A stretch of DNA of 64,000 nt, taken from NCBI RefSeq assembly GCF_032854445.1, contig NC_088300.1, positions 75,199,005 to 75,263,004 of the forward strand, read 5' to 3'. Below are positions 1 through 12,633 of the stretch, piece after piece. Both the position numbers and the translations under genes were made by a program. Source of the DNA: Liolophura sinensis (taxonomy: Eukaryota > Mollusca > Polyplacophora > Chitonida > Chitonidae). The stretch's first letter is position 1; each line of letters opens with the position of its first letter. A model generated the notes under the pieces. It worked only from the letters and a program-made list of their open reading frames with translations. It was not told the origin of the DNA and searched no databases.

Positions 1-1540
1 TGGTCTGGAATAAAACATAGTATGGACTACCTCAGACCATGAAGTTTCAATCGGCAGTGATGATATTAAGCAATTTAGAATATCAACATACAGTGCACGC
101 CGAATTGTCTTCCCGGATTACATCCCACTTTCTAATGAATCAACCATGGCTGACTGACCTGCATTGTATCCTTACCAAATGGCTCTATTGCCTGTATTTT
201 CTACTTCAATCTTTTGCATTTTCACAATGATATTTTCGCTTGCTTTTACTTAAAACTAGAATCTTATATTTAACTCTGATGAAGGAGAAAGAAAGAAGAC
301 TTCAGTTTTCTTTGTCCTTACATGTAAATCTACAAGCCAATCCTGGTGCACATTTTTCCTGTTATTGCGCAAACTGACATCTTGTCATAACAGACATTTC
401 TTCTTGGTTCCAGGCATGGTCTATTCACCTCAGTTCTCCTATATTTATCCGAGAATGAGGCCAGTGACATCACTATAGTGATAAGCAAGACTGTAAATCA
501 ATGAGAACCATTCAGGGCCTAAAGTGGCTGCAGAAGAGAAACGTGGACAACTTTTCAACTATCAGCTTGTCCATCTCTACGCGGCTAATTAATTCAGAGC
601 AATCTCAGGACAGACATTAAAGAGGCTGTCTGCTCCCACTAGTATAGCTTGCCATAAAGTCTCCAAAAGCCAGTAGGCCTTGGGAGTGACTGCTAGTTTT
701 TATCATACCATCTGTTCCCAAAGGAGTACCAGAGAGGGCATAAAATAGAAGAAAACTACACACCACTAGAGAGCCAACCGCACCAGGTGGGTAGCGAATT
801 GGTCCTGAATCCAGCTATCCCTTGAGTCTATCACTACAAAAACGCAATAAAAGAAGCATGTCATCTAAAAAACCAAGCGAAAAATAAGGTGAATTGAAGG
901 ACCAACACTGAGGCTCCTAAAATATCCTTGAAGCTGTCACTGATGGTAGTACTGCCATACCACCTGACCTACCCTTCAATACAAACACATATATTCAAAT
1001 ACAAAGCAGAGTTACAAGAATGGTGATCACCATATAAAAAACAACAACACAGCCTTACAATACATACCAATTCTGTCTGGCAGCTTTAAATGTTCATACC
1101 AGCAGCCTTTACAGAGGTAAAGCCAAGACAAATCTTAATCTTGTCTATGCATACATGTGTGGACAATTAAAATGCACAAGAATCCATACAAAATTCATCA
1201 GACATTTGGGATTCCCACAAATGAGCCATTATCATTACGGACGGGAAGGGCACTCAGACAGATGAACAAACAAACCAATTTGACGGTGACAATATATAAC
1301 AAGTTGTAACCAAGTTATAGATAAATACCATCAATCATTATATGGCCAAAACTAGATTTCATCTTGGATTGCACAGAAGGACAAGCAAATATACTACATC
1401 ATAACAAGACATTGCTCAGACAAGACAGCCTGCATACATGCAGGCCGGATGAATGACTGTACTGAAGAAGCCACTGCCACATAATGACACACAGGATATA
1501 CATGGACAAATGAAAAGGGGAAAAATCGCGACATACAATT

Positions 1541-1572
1541 ATTTACATGTAGCTTCCAAGCTACATGTAAAT
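1541..1572. repeat. Perfect palindrome, 15-bp arms with a 2-bp centre
   Basis: ATTTACATGTAGCTT, CC, AAGCTACATGTAAAT. Each arm contains the TACATGTA octamer that is frequent throughout the window. Confidence 0.9.
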
Positions 1573-4500
1573 TTTCATGGGCAACCCACTGCCCAACTAC
1601 AGTTACACATGTCAACTGCAGCTATAAGATACATGTAGACAGAGCCAAGGGTATGTCATTTGAGCTGATGCTTATCAGACAAACTGTTCATTTTATTGAC
1701 TGCCAGAAACTCCACCTTTCATCATGGCTCTTACTTGTGATAGCTGATAACAGCCTGCACAGCTCAGGAAAGCTGTATACTGCTGTACTTTACTCTTATC
1801 AGGCCACACAGTACTGTTCTCTGCCTTCACAATTTAACCACAAACAGACATCTTAATATCTGATGATGTACTCACAACCTCATGGTAGATTGCATTAGGC
1901 ACATTTCACTATGTCAAAACAATCATAAACTCTTTAACACCTGGTAACGGATAGACTTTGGCCCACATTAGCAAATACTTTCAGTTTAACATGTGGCTAT
2001 GTGTGTACCTGCTCCTTTGGCTTTTATTGGCTGCTGGACAAATATATACAAGTTACCCAGCTGTGCAAGGAATATAGAATCCATCAGACACCAGCCTGTG
2101 GGCTTCATGTACATGTACCTACCATAAAATGTACACAAAAGCAGAGTCCATAGTGCATAGTTATAGCTTCAACCATTATATCCTAGCCAGCAAGCTGTTC
2201 ATACTTTTTACAATGTGAATATGGTGACTACATATGACAGACAATAGAGTGTGGGTACTTATTGTGTGCCATTGCTCACACAGATCAATGGGCATGCATC
2301 AACCTGGCTGCACCAAGACGGTTAATGTTTCAGGTTACATTGTAGTCCTCTCCTCTTGGCAAAAGCTTGCCCATGCTGGACACACAACCTGGCTATAAAC
2401 AAAGACTACTGTTAGTTACTGGACTAATTTTATGGTCCTAGCTGTGAGCTACAGTTCTTTGAGATGCTAGACTCCAAAAATGCATAAAAACATGTAAATG
2501 ATACAAAGAAACATTGGCAGCAATTAACAGTGTCAACAGTGCTCAGGATGCCGTGTGTTTTCTACACAGTGCATGCAGTCGCCGCGCCAAAATTAGCTTA
2601 CATGGAACATGTATACCTCCTGCTAACTGCAGGAGCACCTATGTGATGGGGAAAGGGAGGTAAAGTGGAGTGGTGGATAAGAGTTCCAGTCCACAATATA
2701 GTAGAGTTTGGTAGAGAGGCAGAGGGCTCTGAGCTGATGCTCACACCCAGGCCATGCATGTTAACAGGGTGGCTTTCCTGTCCTGGGATGATGACAAGGT
2801 AGGTGAAAACTTTGACCACATAGACAATTACATCAAGTATATGTCCTGAACAAAACCTATCTAGCTACGACTGTCAATCCACTTGTTGGTATCAGGCCAG
2901 GTGCCGGTAACGGGTCAGAAGTCAGAGCCAGAGGTAATTCAGGCACTAACTAACATTGATAGCATACCACGGTGGCCAGTTATTCCCGTAAGAAAGAGAC
3001 TCCTTCCCGAGGAGAAAAAGGAGGTAGTTGAATGAACTTGAAGATATTTAAGTACATTGGAGATACTGTATTGTCAAAGCCATCATTATTTCAGTGGTGG
3101 AAAAATACCCTGTCATCTGTATCAAATTTTGACAACTGACGCCTTTTTTTATCACCCTAAATTTGTCTTTCCAGGTATACTTTTATTTTCCATACTCCAG
3201 ATGCTTTATAGATTCCAGCACAGCTTCACATAAGGCTGGCTTAACTTTACTTTTGGCAAACTTTCTGAACATGGCAGGTCACCACACAAGACTTCCTAGG
3301 CTTATGAAAATCAATACTTCTATTTATAGACGTTATGACGTTTTTAATGACTGGCACTCAAACCTTTGTGAATGTGTTACAGTGGACAGAAGATATATGT
3401 AGCCAAGCCTTCACACCTAATTGTCCTCGTCAAAATTGTTACTGCAGCACACTCCATAAAGAATGCCAAGTTACACAGCATTTAACCACGCTTCAACTCA
3501 TATGCCCCAAAGAGCATTTCCGTAGTCAACTTAGAGTGAAAATCCTATATAAAGCATAGGAATTTGACATACACAAAATAATGGAAAGCTGTACCTGTTG
3601 TATGACCATGTTTTTTCACATATACATGTATGCCACTGTATTTTACACATCAGTACATAGCTATATCCAGCTTCAGCCAGCATTCTCCTCAATTACGTAA
3701 TGCACTCACATTGTTAGTACTAGACTAAACCTTTCTGGCATAACAATGAGGCAACATGCTTTTTTATTCCACAGTCATCGTCACGTAAGTAACATGGGAT
3801 GCCAATCTGATTTATATTGCTGTAACTGAGGCATTATCTCATTGAATGCAATTAGCAAACTTGTTAAGTTAATTAACAATGATTACTAGCAGGGCTGCAA
3901 TGTAGCACCCCTGTTGATTACTTGCATCCTGCATATATGTCTACCCTTGTGGCAGCACATGAAACATGAACTGGTTTGTGCAGAATGGCATACAAAAAAA
4001 AAATCGTGTAGTTATGGCTGTGCACCATGAATTAGCACAGATGATGGTGTAGGGGACTTACTGCCAGCCTGAAGCTCTATGTATACCTATGCATACCCAT
4101 CCCTGGCATTCTCTAGTAAACACTGTTTGCCAGTAAAAATGTGTGCTTGTGGCTACAGGGTAAACATATGCTACTGCAATAGCCATGTCTTACTTTGCTT
4201 CCGCTTGTAACCAATTTTCATTATTCTCCATAAACGTTTGATTAATTGATCCCGTATTAGGCTAAACAGCCCGAGCCACATGGTCTGTTTACGGAACCAA
4301 AATGTTGGTTCAACTGGGTCAACAAAATATCTAGTTCATCAGCCAATTTCATCTACAATTTGTCTTCACCATCAATCTGTCAAGCTGAACCTATTCCTTA
4401 TGGATTTTCTCCTCATCCCTGACTGGAAGGTTAGCCTGGTTTTGTGTTAACTCCTGAAGTGAAGTCTTCACTCACTCATCACTGGTTTAGTACACACATG

Positions 4501-7500
4501 TATACTGCCTGGCATCCGGTGTATTTGATGTACATCAGCTATGTCTAGAGTTTAGATCTCTGCGGGATTCACTTGGCAGTCGGTCTGAATTGCTCAATTG
4601 CTTTTCATAACATGTTGTGTTTGGAATGGTAGATATATGTCTCTATCCAAACAGTTTGGGTAAGGAAGCAAAGCTGTTTGCTTTTCAAAAACCCCACTAC
4701 ACAAACATCTATTCAAATATGTGAATGCAATATATTAGTGCGTGGAGCAACAATGGTCACTGCCCATCCATGACACAAGATTTATACAAGGAACCTTCTG
4801 TATCTCAGCATGGGAATTGTTCTGCAAAATAGATTGTGAAAGCAGGCAGCAAATAGTTGTTGAAGTTTGATGGGAAAATTTTAATTATTGTGAATCTAAG
4901 GTTTCTCGTCTTCATTAACTTGATCAGTAAAGAGTTCTGTAATGATTACACGTCTGTACCCTAGCCTGGATTACATCCCTCAGGCTCCGCAATCTCCAGC
5001 ATTTTGTCCCTTCTCTCCTGGGTTTTGTTTACAGATCCAAAGCAAAGGGCTCACCACACGTAGCTCAACCTTTCACGCCAAATTACCACAGGCCAGATCA
5101 ATCGGCAGATGGCTTCACTACCAACGCCTAACTTGGCTCAACATTTCTTGCATCAGACATCGTGAAAATATAATAATAAAGAAAAAAAACACAAACCAAG
5201 ACATAAAAAGAGAGAGAGAGAAAAAAAAAAGAAACCAGACAGGAATCGTGTGAAGAACAAAGCTTCATGCTCTGAAAACGATGTGGGTTAACTAGTAAAG
5301 TTTAAACAAACATACCCACGCTATGTAAGCAATACATGAGTCTCCAAGCAGACTAGTCATCAAACTCACAGCCTCAGCTTTTTAACCCAAAAAAATATAA
5401 ATAAATAAGTAAAACAAAATAAATAAGGCTTCATGAAAAGGCATTTCTGCTGAAGAAAATTAGTACCAAACACTCCTACAAGTAACAAGTTAGCATCAAA
5501 AAAATTCCATAAAAGCCAATAGGCGTTTATAAAGGACCACAACACATTTGCGGTAAACATTAAGCAGCCAGGTGCTTTTAGTGAGAAAGAATTGAGAATT
5601 TTTTTATGACGCTCAAGGGCTTGGATTAGAAAATTTCCTTTGACCTGCATATTTTTTCCAGTAATAAAGTTTTAGCAGGAACAATAGCAGATGACCTGCA
5701 ATTTTTAAACATGGCCTATCAATTTAGTTGTTCAATTATATTAACTGTTGAGGTCTATTTTCAACAGCTTTCTCATATTTGCCTGTTTCAAATCCAGTCG
5801 ATCCAAAACGAAGTGGGCTTTTAAATTCAATTTAAAACAGGAGAGAATAGGACTTTTATCATCACTTCTGCAAGTATAAATCCAATTTAAAGTCAAAATG
5901 TTGTGGCAATCAACAGAAATATTTCCTCCTCACTCATCGAAACAATAATCATGGCAGGTCGGGTCTATAAACATTTCAAAACTGCACTAAAAGACATGGA
6001 AATCAACCTAACAGCATGGTTTAGTGACAGTTGCATCAGTTATCATGGATTCAAAATAAAAAAAAAAAAACAATTTGCCCAGTCAGTCCAAGGAGAAAAG
6101 TCAACTGTAAAAATTTCAGACAAGGCTTGCGACTATCGTTTATTGTCTGCGCAGCTGTCTTGTTGTTCATGTTTTCTGACCGTGGCACTTGATTCAATCA
6201 GGACTTTGAAGAGAGAAAAGTCAAAATTTTATCAGAATTTCAGCATATAACTAGTCCGAAATGGATTTAAAGGTGTACTAATTATTGAAATGAACCTTTT
6301 ATCTTCAATCCAAAGAAGAAGTCAACATTGGTTTCGCTTTTAGTTAACGCAAAAACAGAAGTGCATGCCGCAATACAAGTGCACATTCGCACACAAGGGA
6401 AGGGAGATTATTTCGTTCTTAAGTAGCTTTCAGCACAGAGTTATCTCTTGTAACATCTCTCTGTGGTTTGCAATGGCCGTGAACAACGTTTCCTATGTTT
6501 TCGGTGAATAATAAATTTGTTGTATCTTTATCACGTCGCTATCATTTAGAAAGCCAAACTTATAGTTGTCCATACATTGACATCTCATGCTTGGCCTGTG
6601 ATTTTATTTGTTGATTTTTTTCTTTTTTGGCAGGCCGGTTTCAAGTTGGCCTGCTATTGCAAATTTTCGGCCTGCTTTTCGCCATTCGCAGGCCCCCTAT
6701 TTGAGCCCTGTGCTATTTAGTTAACTTAGTGTTCCACAAAAGTCAACAATCTGCTGTTCTACAGTCTTCAAAACACCTCCTGGAAACCCCTTACTTTCCC
6801 AAGTGCAAAGCAGCCATCACTGCATCAGTACACAGGATAATGAGTCATTATGTGCACTAGTAAAGCTGCTTAACACCAGTGAGTGAATTCTGACACGGTT
6901 CCATCGATCTTTAACAGTGCTAGTATAGCACCGATTTGTCTTTCATTGCTTGATCAATATCAGAAGCACGGATACAACTCTTCTCATGACCAGCTTCATA
7001 TTCCCAGCCGAGGGTCATCATGGTGGGTTTGTACACCACAAGCATAGCCAGATATGTAACACAAACCACATAACTGGGGATAAGAATATATGCATGCATC
7101 AAACTCCAGATGATTGCCTGCTTGTATAGCTACTCAGTTTTGTGAAGCAACCCGATGAGACATGCCAGCTGCAAATCTCATCATATTTTCATCCACCGTG
7201 TATTTAGATATTTGGAAAGGGCTACATCACAGCTTTAGGAGGTAATGTAATAGGGGGTAATAATAGGAGGTAAAAATCATACTAGGAACCCACAATCGTT
7301 GAAAAATATCCACTTGCTTTTAGACTTTCTTGCATTTTCTCTTTAAAGGATACAGAATCGATACTGATTGGCTGACAGTTGAGATAGGATCACCTGGGTT
7401 AAATCCCGAGGCCATGGTCAGGCTTCAGTTAATGTACAGTACCTAAAATTCAGCTCAGCGTAAGCAGAGTTTAGACTTGCCTGTCTAATACTTGCCTTCA

Positions 7501-10500
7501 GCCATGTATTCTGTATCTGTTTCACAAAATGAATCTTACTTTAGCTATTTCTAACAAAAAATATTCAGATGATTCAACATTTAGATCTTGAATGAAAACA
7601 ATTCTAATATATATGGTGTTAACAATAAACCTGGCAATACAGCCGAAAAACTGTCAGTGAAGCCGGCTGATGGCCTTAATATTTAACACCGGAGGACACA
7701 TCAATATAATCTACTGCTACCCATGTATGATGTAATTATAAGTTTGCCGCATCAAATCAAACATGCCTTGCAGAGAAAAAAGCCAACACAGCCATGATTT
7801 GCTACAATGATCTGATCTGATTTGATCTGTCTTCGAATACAAGGTGGTTGATGTGTAACAGGATTACTGTATGCAGGCTACATGTTTAGCTCACAGTTTT
7901 AACTGGGTGGAACAGTCAGAGTGGCATATAATAGAAGGGCCAGTCAGAAAAACAAGGCAACCATGACCACTGAAATCGTTAAGCAGTTTAAGAGGCTGAA
8001 ACCTCCAAAGAGGGTAATGGAGTTGTGATGTTTCATCAGCCGTTATTTGTTCTTGGACAGGTCCATAAAATACGAATGGCCACACTTATAATAGAACAAT
8101 AGCCATTGGCCAAGCACCTTCGCTCTCAAAGTGGTGCACTTAGGCTTGGGAGGAGATGAGATGACAGGAAACATTAACGAAACAAATCTGAACTTAAAAA
8201 TTTTTTAAAATGAAACGAAAACTTGTACAGTTTGCCTGCATTCCAGCAGGCAGAGGTAATGCGCACAACTTTGTAAAAAGGATTTAAGAGAATGAAAATA
8301 GATGTATGTCACTGTGGAGAGTGTTCCCTGTGAAGTCAGGATTACACAGGCAATTTACAGAGACTGGAAGGGTAACAATGGCACTTGACTGATCACAGAG
8401 CTAGCTACTAGCACTCAGCATCTTGATAGCACCAGAAATTGGTCAACTCCATGGGAATCTAGTTCCAATAAACAGCCCCTTTGACGGCTGATTTACAGCC
8501 CAGATGTGAAATTCTCATACAAATGTCAATGTCCGTCTTAATTTCCTAACATACTAATCACTTCTTCGCTTATGCCCCTGAAGTCTGCTGGCTTCAAATA
8601 AGCTTAATTGACAAGAAATTAATTCTTTTTTTTCTCAGCTAGCACAATGTACTTTTACTCTAACCTCAGGGTTGGTGAAGAGTTGAGATATGAATGAAAT
8701 CTTGTGTGGTCTAACGGCATTGGAATAACTTCAGTCAATAATTTATAAATCTTGAAAAGAATCTTCTATTTAGTTTGACTGAAAACTGTCAATGAGATGA
8801 AATAATGAATTTAATATTTGTATGTGTATATGTATACATGCATGTCTAGGGACGCAGAAATATCGTCGGAAGGTGTGAATGTAGTTCTGTCTACAGACAT
8901 ATCCTTCTTTGCAAGCCAAGGTGCAGTTCCCGTGTTTCAGCTATTTGAACATATACTAGCCATTTTTTTTTTAAAGCGGAAAATTTTATCTTGCAATAAC
9001 CTACAACAAATCTCTGCACAACAAAATCAACCTGATTATAAGGAAGTAAATTTACAATCAAATCATCGACTGATGTCAATGTTTGGCACACCATAAATTT
9101 TGACATGCATTTATATTATGCCATATGTATCGTGTTTTCCTTTTTACCACTCCCGTACATGAAATTCACATTGCTGTTGTTGCATGGCGTGTCAGCATCA
9201 AAGTGTCAATTTGGTGTTGTAAATCACTGAGTGGCATTTTTCCCTGCCAAATTGCTCCCACAACAAGGAAAACCTTCCATGGAAGAAATAAAGTTATTTG
9301 ACCATCTTTTAACTTTATTATGGGAAATGAAGACTGAGCTGGTTTTAACAGTCGTGGTGATCAATTACAAATCTAGCAAGGACTCTCTTGTAAATCACTA
9401 CTTAAAAGACGACTGCCACTTTGCCATCAAAAACACACACATCAGATATTTCAAAAATCTTTAAATCAATCTAACAAAGAACTATATTTTCCGTCGTTAA
9501 CTTCCCATAGCCAGCACATAGGCCTACCAATGTCCAGCCACGTGTGTGATCAGTCACAGTGGACGGATCATCGGCTGCAGGTGAATGTCTGTCTACTGAC
9601 CCTCTACAAGATCTCTCTGATTTTGCTAATCTCCTGCCTGGTTTTGACTTTTAGCCTGAGCTGTACTGTATGTATCAAAACGAAAATGTCTGCTTTAAAG
9701 TAACCAATTTCTAAATGACTTAAATTACATGTCCATGTAAAATAGTGACTCGTAACAGTTCCAACTAAGTTTGGCTGTGATGAATATTCTGCAGAATTTT
9801 GGATCTGTCCAAAAAGTTTACCCCATTTTGTGAGCAAAAAGTCTGGGAGCCAGAGAAGACGTAACATGTGGCTGCCAGAAACAACGGAGGCATACCTACT
9901 GGTTAGCCATGCAACACTGGGCCCATAATAAATGCATTCTAATTAGTGAACAGCAATATTGCACTAAATCACTGGCAATTACATGCCGACTTGTGCATCC
10001 AAATGGAAATTACTTAATTTGATGGTAAATATCATGACACGGGATACAACATTTGGGGGTTAAGTAATCAGATCATGCCAGTGGCACAGGCAATTCCTGA
10101 AGCATGACGCTTTAAGTCTGTACTCGCAGATTATCAAATTCCGAGACTCTTCATGTTAGAAAAATTCAGTGTATTGGAATCACTTTGTGTTGATGGTTAC
10201 ACACAGGGACAAGAAGCCATCTTACATACATGTATTTTGACAGAAGCCAGTACCACGAGATGTCTGGGTGTCAATATGGAAGGCCAACTTCTGTCATTGA
10301 CATACATGTACCTTCCCCAATTATTGCTAAAAATGGCAATTCTTCACAAGCCAGATCATAGCTGCAGATAATAACTCTGGATAATTACATGTAAAGTGTG
10401 GATTTTCAAGGTAGTAATGGAAGCTGCATTAAAGCATGTCGGCTAACTGCCACCTCAGAGGTTAGCCAAAGGGACCTACTGGAAGGCAATGGTTTCCTCA

Positions 10501-12138
10501 AACCTAATCACACTTAACAAATAAACACCAAACTTGGTAACTTGCAAAAAAAAAAAAAACATGCAGAAAAAAAAACATGCAGAAAAAAACTTAGACAGAA
10601 CAGTCTGAGTTTCTATCATGGCCTTAACAAATCACCAATGAGGTCAGTGAGGATTACAAAATATGGGACTCCACAGTGCACACAGACTCGTAAGCTGGAA
10701 TAGCATTGGTTTCTGCATACTGCACACATAATAAATTCAAATGCCTTGCTTTTCGGATTACTTCATATCAAGGGGTTGATTGGAGAGAAGGAAACATGTT
10801 CAAAGAGCAGCTTATAGCATATGCTATTATCCCTGGAGATCAACACCTTCATTGGAATACATTCCTGCTCCCTCCCCTCCACTCCTCCCCCCCCCAACTC
10901 CATTGGCTCGTTGTACTAAAAGGTTTACTATGGGTGAGAAGGGAGGTTGACAGACCTGTAAATAGAGCTCAGCAGGTTTACTGTGAGATGTAGGGGACAC
11001 AGTACCTGGAGACAGAGAGTGTAAGGAGTGTTAGATGCTTAGTGCTGGGGAGATGTTCAGCAGCTGCCTCTCTTACCCACAGACTGGAAATCCAAGCAGA
11101 ATAAAAGTCACAAATCTTGACTTCATTATGTGCTTCTCTCTGCAGACGGACGGTCTTTTTATCCCAAAGGCATCCAAAGCTTCGCGTTCAAGGGCAGGCC
11201 ATCGATCTGTTACGCTATCTGTATACATCCTCAACTCACACATGTCTAGAACCTACGTGTACTCCATGCCTTACAGCTTTTTTGGTTAGAACTCTGGCTC
11301 CTCAGACAACACAGCACAGCCCAGCTCGTGGATGATCTCAGACACTTTTTCACACATATAAACACTTCAATAATGTGTAAGTTCAGCTAAACTAAGTTTT
11401 AACTATCAAATAAACAACATAGGCGACGTAGTGTGTTTTATTCTGAAGAGAAATGATAAGGTTTTGTTATGGCAGCTCCCCATCCAGAAAATGAAGTATA
11501 TGACACTATATTCACACAGTGTGAAACAGGAAGCATGTCTGCAAGTCTAACTTAATACTAATAAGTTCAATGAAGGCCCAAAGGTACAGCTAATACAAAA
11601 ATGTTGAAAGTTTTGCCAATTAAGAAGATTAACATGCATTCACCCACGAAAACACCCACAAGTACGAGTAGCAATCATGTCGGCACAAATTAGTCCTATT
11701 TGGTTAGGTATTGTAGGTGGGCAATACAAATTCGGAATCCTCTTTGATGAGGCGAGTATAGGAGGCAGCATCAGACCTCACATTAGAATCAGCCTCACAC
11801 TCAACCCATCCCTTCAACCCACAGACAGCTGCTTACCAACTAACCACTGATAGTGCGATCTTTCACCATTCAAATTCTGCCCTCTGGTAGTTCCCCTCAT
11901 TTGGTGACAGCTGGGTATAACCAGTCTGTCATACTGGCAGGTCTGCCAAATCCACAGTCATTGGTAAAAGGTCTGTTATTGATGCATGGCTACCAAACTT
12001 ACACCAGGTGTTTCTTTTTGCTCAAATTCCATTGTTATTTGGTTGATTATCTCAATAAAAAAAAACAAAACAAAAAACAGATAAATGATTGCGAAAGAAA
12101 AAAGTTCTGTCAAGAATATTTCGCTTATACGACGGAAC

Positions 12139-12173
12139 GGGGGGGTGGGGGGTGGGGTGGGGGGTGGGGGGGG
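12139..12173 (+). repeat. G-rich tract with quadruplex potential
   Basis: About 35 bases of G broken only by single T residues, giving more than four runs of four or more G. It lies about 370 bp downstream (on the minus strand) of the possible terminal exon at 12.5 kb. Confidence 0.85.
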
Positions 12174-12543
12174 TGACCTGGCAGAGCTTGGGAGAAGCTC
12201 ACTCCTCAAACTTACAATTATTACATGACTTATGACATACATTACACTGTTAAATAATCTGACTTTAATTCACCCACCGGTCTTGAGGGTGATGCTTTTT
12301 TCTTGCAATGAAAGCTTAACAAAGCATGGATAAAACAAACAAATAAACTAGGATTTGTACAGTTCGCGGGAAAGGGCATGGAGGGGATTAGGTGAAGTCA
12401 GGGGTTGCAAGTACAGGTTGTCAGCAGGATTGTCTGTATTGGTGTCTGAGGTGAAGCTAGTGACCTGTGTCTTAGGAGAGCTGGGGAATCAGCATGCCTA
12501 CTCCTAGCCAGGTCAGGGTTCAGGCACCTGCCACCAAGATGCT

Positions 12544-12633
12544 CTATAAACTTGGCGCGTCAGCCTCATTGATCAAATCGTCCATGCTTGGCAGCTCACA
12601 GTTCATATCATAACTACTCAAGTCAAAGGAAAC
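12544..12633 (-). other. Possible terminal coding exon on the minus strand
   Basis: After an ATTCAG acceptor, 29 codons and a TAG encode VSFDLSSYDMNCELPSMDDL and a further acidic tail, reminiscent of an acidic activation segment. GC content is above its surroundings. The phase (0) would fit SNRNP70 exon 5, giving a truncated product, but the sequence is unlike any SNRNP70 I know. The pyrimidine tract is weak. The frame also stays open for about 60 nt upstream, so the true start is unclear. Confidence 0.22.

Larger units (their letters stand above)
1..12543. other. Non-coding stretch, probably SNRNP70 intron 5 or beyond
   Basis: I see no supported coding exon here on either strand. If SNRNP70 continues, its RNP1 exon should lie here or outside the window. 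Contents noted: a palindrome at 1.54 kb, a TCCTGC/GCAGGA hairpin near 2.62 kb, A-tract repeats with ATGCAG near 10.55 kb, and the G-rich tract at 12.14 kb. A good acceptor (TGCTTCTCTCTGCAG) at about 11.15 kb on the plus strand opens a 46-codon frame of no recognisable family. Confidence 0.6.

Noticed and set aside
11153-11289. Plus-strand exon after the acceptor TGCTTCTCTCTGCAG
   Set aside because: The acceptor is good but the 46-codon product is of no recognisable family, has no partner exon, and is antisense to the expected transcript.
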